Of a stretch of 21,577 bases of DNA, positions 21,030-21,577 are shown piece after piece. The stretch is from CAYUNA01 sp047629355. GTDB taxonomy: Bacteria; Bacteroidota; Bacteroidia; Chitinophagales; Saprospiraceae. Numbering within the stretch: position 1 is the stretch's first letter; the number at the start of each line of letters is the position of its first letter. A program made the position numbers and the translations under genes. A model generated the notes under the pieces. It worked only from the letters and a program-made list of their open reading frames with translations. It made no database searches and was not told the DNA's origin. Where the stretch lies: NCBI GenBank assembly GCA_047629355.1, contig JBLHWU010000108.1:1-21577 (forward strand). The letters are read 5' to 3'.

Positions 21030-21577
21030 ATGAAAAAGTCACTTGCTATCCTTATTTTTTTAGTCGTCTATTCAAATAATTGTTGTGCTCAAAAATCTGT
21101 TCCTGCGACGATTCTTATTCAAAATGGGACGATTGATTTTGAATATTATAAAAACAAGAAGCAAAAGATGAAAGCTACTGATTTTCATATCAGTCAATAT
21201 GTAGAAGCCAATCATCAATATCGGCAATATTTGAAGTATTTGGAGGTGAACGAGTTGGATTCTTTGCTTCAGTTGGCGCAACCGAATCGGATGATTTGGG
21301 ATTCTATTGATGTGTCAAAAGAGGATGTCGCGTTTTTGAAAAGTAATTATTGGGCGCATCCAGATTTTGAGAGTTATCCAGTTTTAGGATTGAATATTTA
21401 CCAAATCTACAACTATCTGGCTTGGAAATCGAGCCGAATGAATTATGCTTTTTTGCAAAAGAAGGGAAAAGTAAGTAAAATTCCTTATCAACCATTTTCT
21501 CCAAAGGAGTACGTCGCCGAAAAATCCGCATCATGGGACGAAATGATTGCCTCTTTTTCGGTACCGTCCATTATTTT
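21030..21577 (+). CDS. Exported SUMF1/GldK-like protein (3' partial)
   Basis: The frame opens with ATG at 21030 and runs off the right edge after 182 codons. The N terminus is a Sec signal peptide (KKSLAILIFLVVYSNNCCAQ) with likely cleavage before Gln; the double Cys could also be read as a weak lipobox. The mature part holds FLKSNYWAHPDFESYPVLGLNIYQIYNYLAW and then KSSRMNYAF. It resembles the FGE-sulfatase (SUMF1) fold as used in GldJ/GldK-type lipoproteins, where YPVVGVSW and a WR...N pattern follow each other. Here the Val/Ser positions are changed to LGLN. The catalytic C-terminal half is outside the window, so enzymatic activity versus a structural gliding/secretion role cannot be judged. 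Confidence 0.7.
   Translation, partial: MKKSLAILIFLVVYSNNCCAQKSVPATILIQNGTIDFEYYKNKKQKMKATDFHISQYVEANHQYRQYLKYLEVNELDSLLQLAQPNRMIWDSIDVSKEDVAFLKSNYWAHPDFESYPVLGLNIYQIYNYLAWKSSRMNYAFLQKKGKVSKIPYQPFSPKEYVAEKSASWDEMIASFSVPSII

Overview
The window looks like chromosomal DNA of a member of the Bacteroidota. The evidence is an AT-rich sequence, almost no Shine-Dalgarno sequences, several copies of the phylum-type -7 promoter box TAnnTTTG, exported proteins with short signal peptides ending in AQ, and many small palindromic intergenic repeats. The class cannot be fixed from this sequence. There is no phage, plasmid, complete insertion sequence, CRISPR array, rRNA or confident tRNA.

Layout. 1-2030: a 3'-5' exonuclease cut by the left edge converges on a CNNM-type (DUF21-CBS) membrane protein. 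1828-2649 is non-coding and holds a candidate minus-strand structured RNA with its own promoter box and terminator. 2650-5037: a membrane-anchored coiled-coil protein with a strong terminator, then folC. 5038-6421: a REP-like palindrome, then bioA. 6574-8606: a membrane protein translationally coupled to a small exported protein, abutting a convergent MFS exporter. 8607-9525: a gene-free repeat island with three palindromic elements of about 175 bp and a possible gene remnant. 9526-11692 (all minus): a class II aldolase/adducin-type protein, a 74-aa protein and a MOSC protein. 11819-13327: a GH13 alpha-amylase-type lipoprotein. 13532-15349 (plus): a VOC protein and a predicted outer-membrane barrel protein. 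15435 to about 15915: a broken barrel gene. 15921-18334: a two-gene operon of a MoxR-like AAA+ ATPase and a metallopeptidase-like/VWA protein. It is divergent from a TspO/MBR-like membrane protein across a promoter region full of inverted repeats. 19402-20676: O-acetylhomoserine sulfhydrylase behind a structured leader. The right edge cuts an exported SUMF1/GldK-like protein.

How the genes work together. Most are independent housekeeping or accessory genes: folate polyglutamylation, biotin synthesis, sulfur assimilation, alpha-glucan use, metal and drug transport. The clearest functional unit is the ATPase plus metallopeptidase/VWA pair, which resembles MoxR-VWA chaperone or remodelling systems. 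The least explained material is non-coding: the candidate RNA near 2.0-2.3 kb, the 175-bp palindrome family, a second family of GGGAAG-type hairpins with copies at four places, and the leader of the sulfhydrylase gene.
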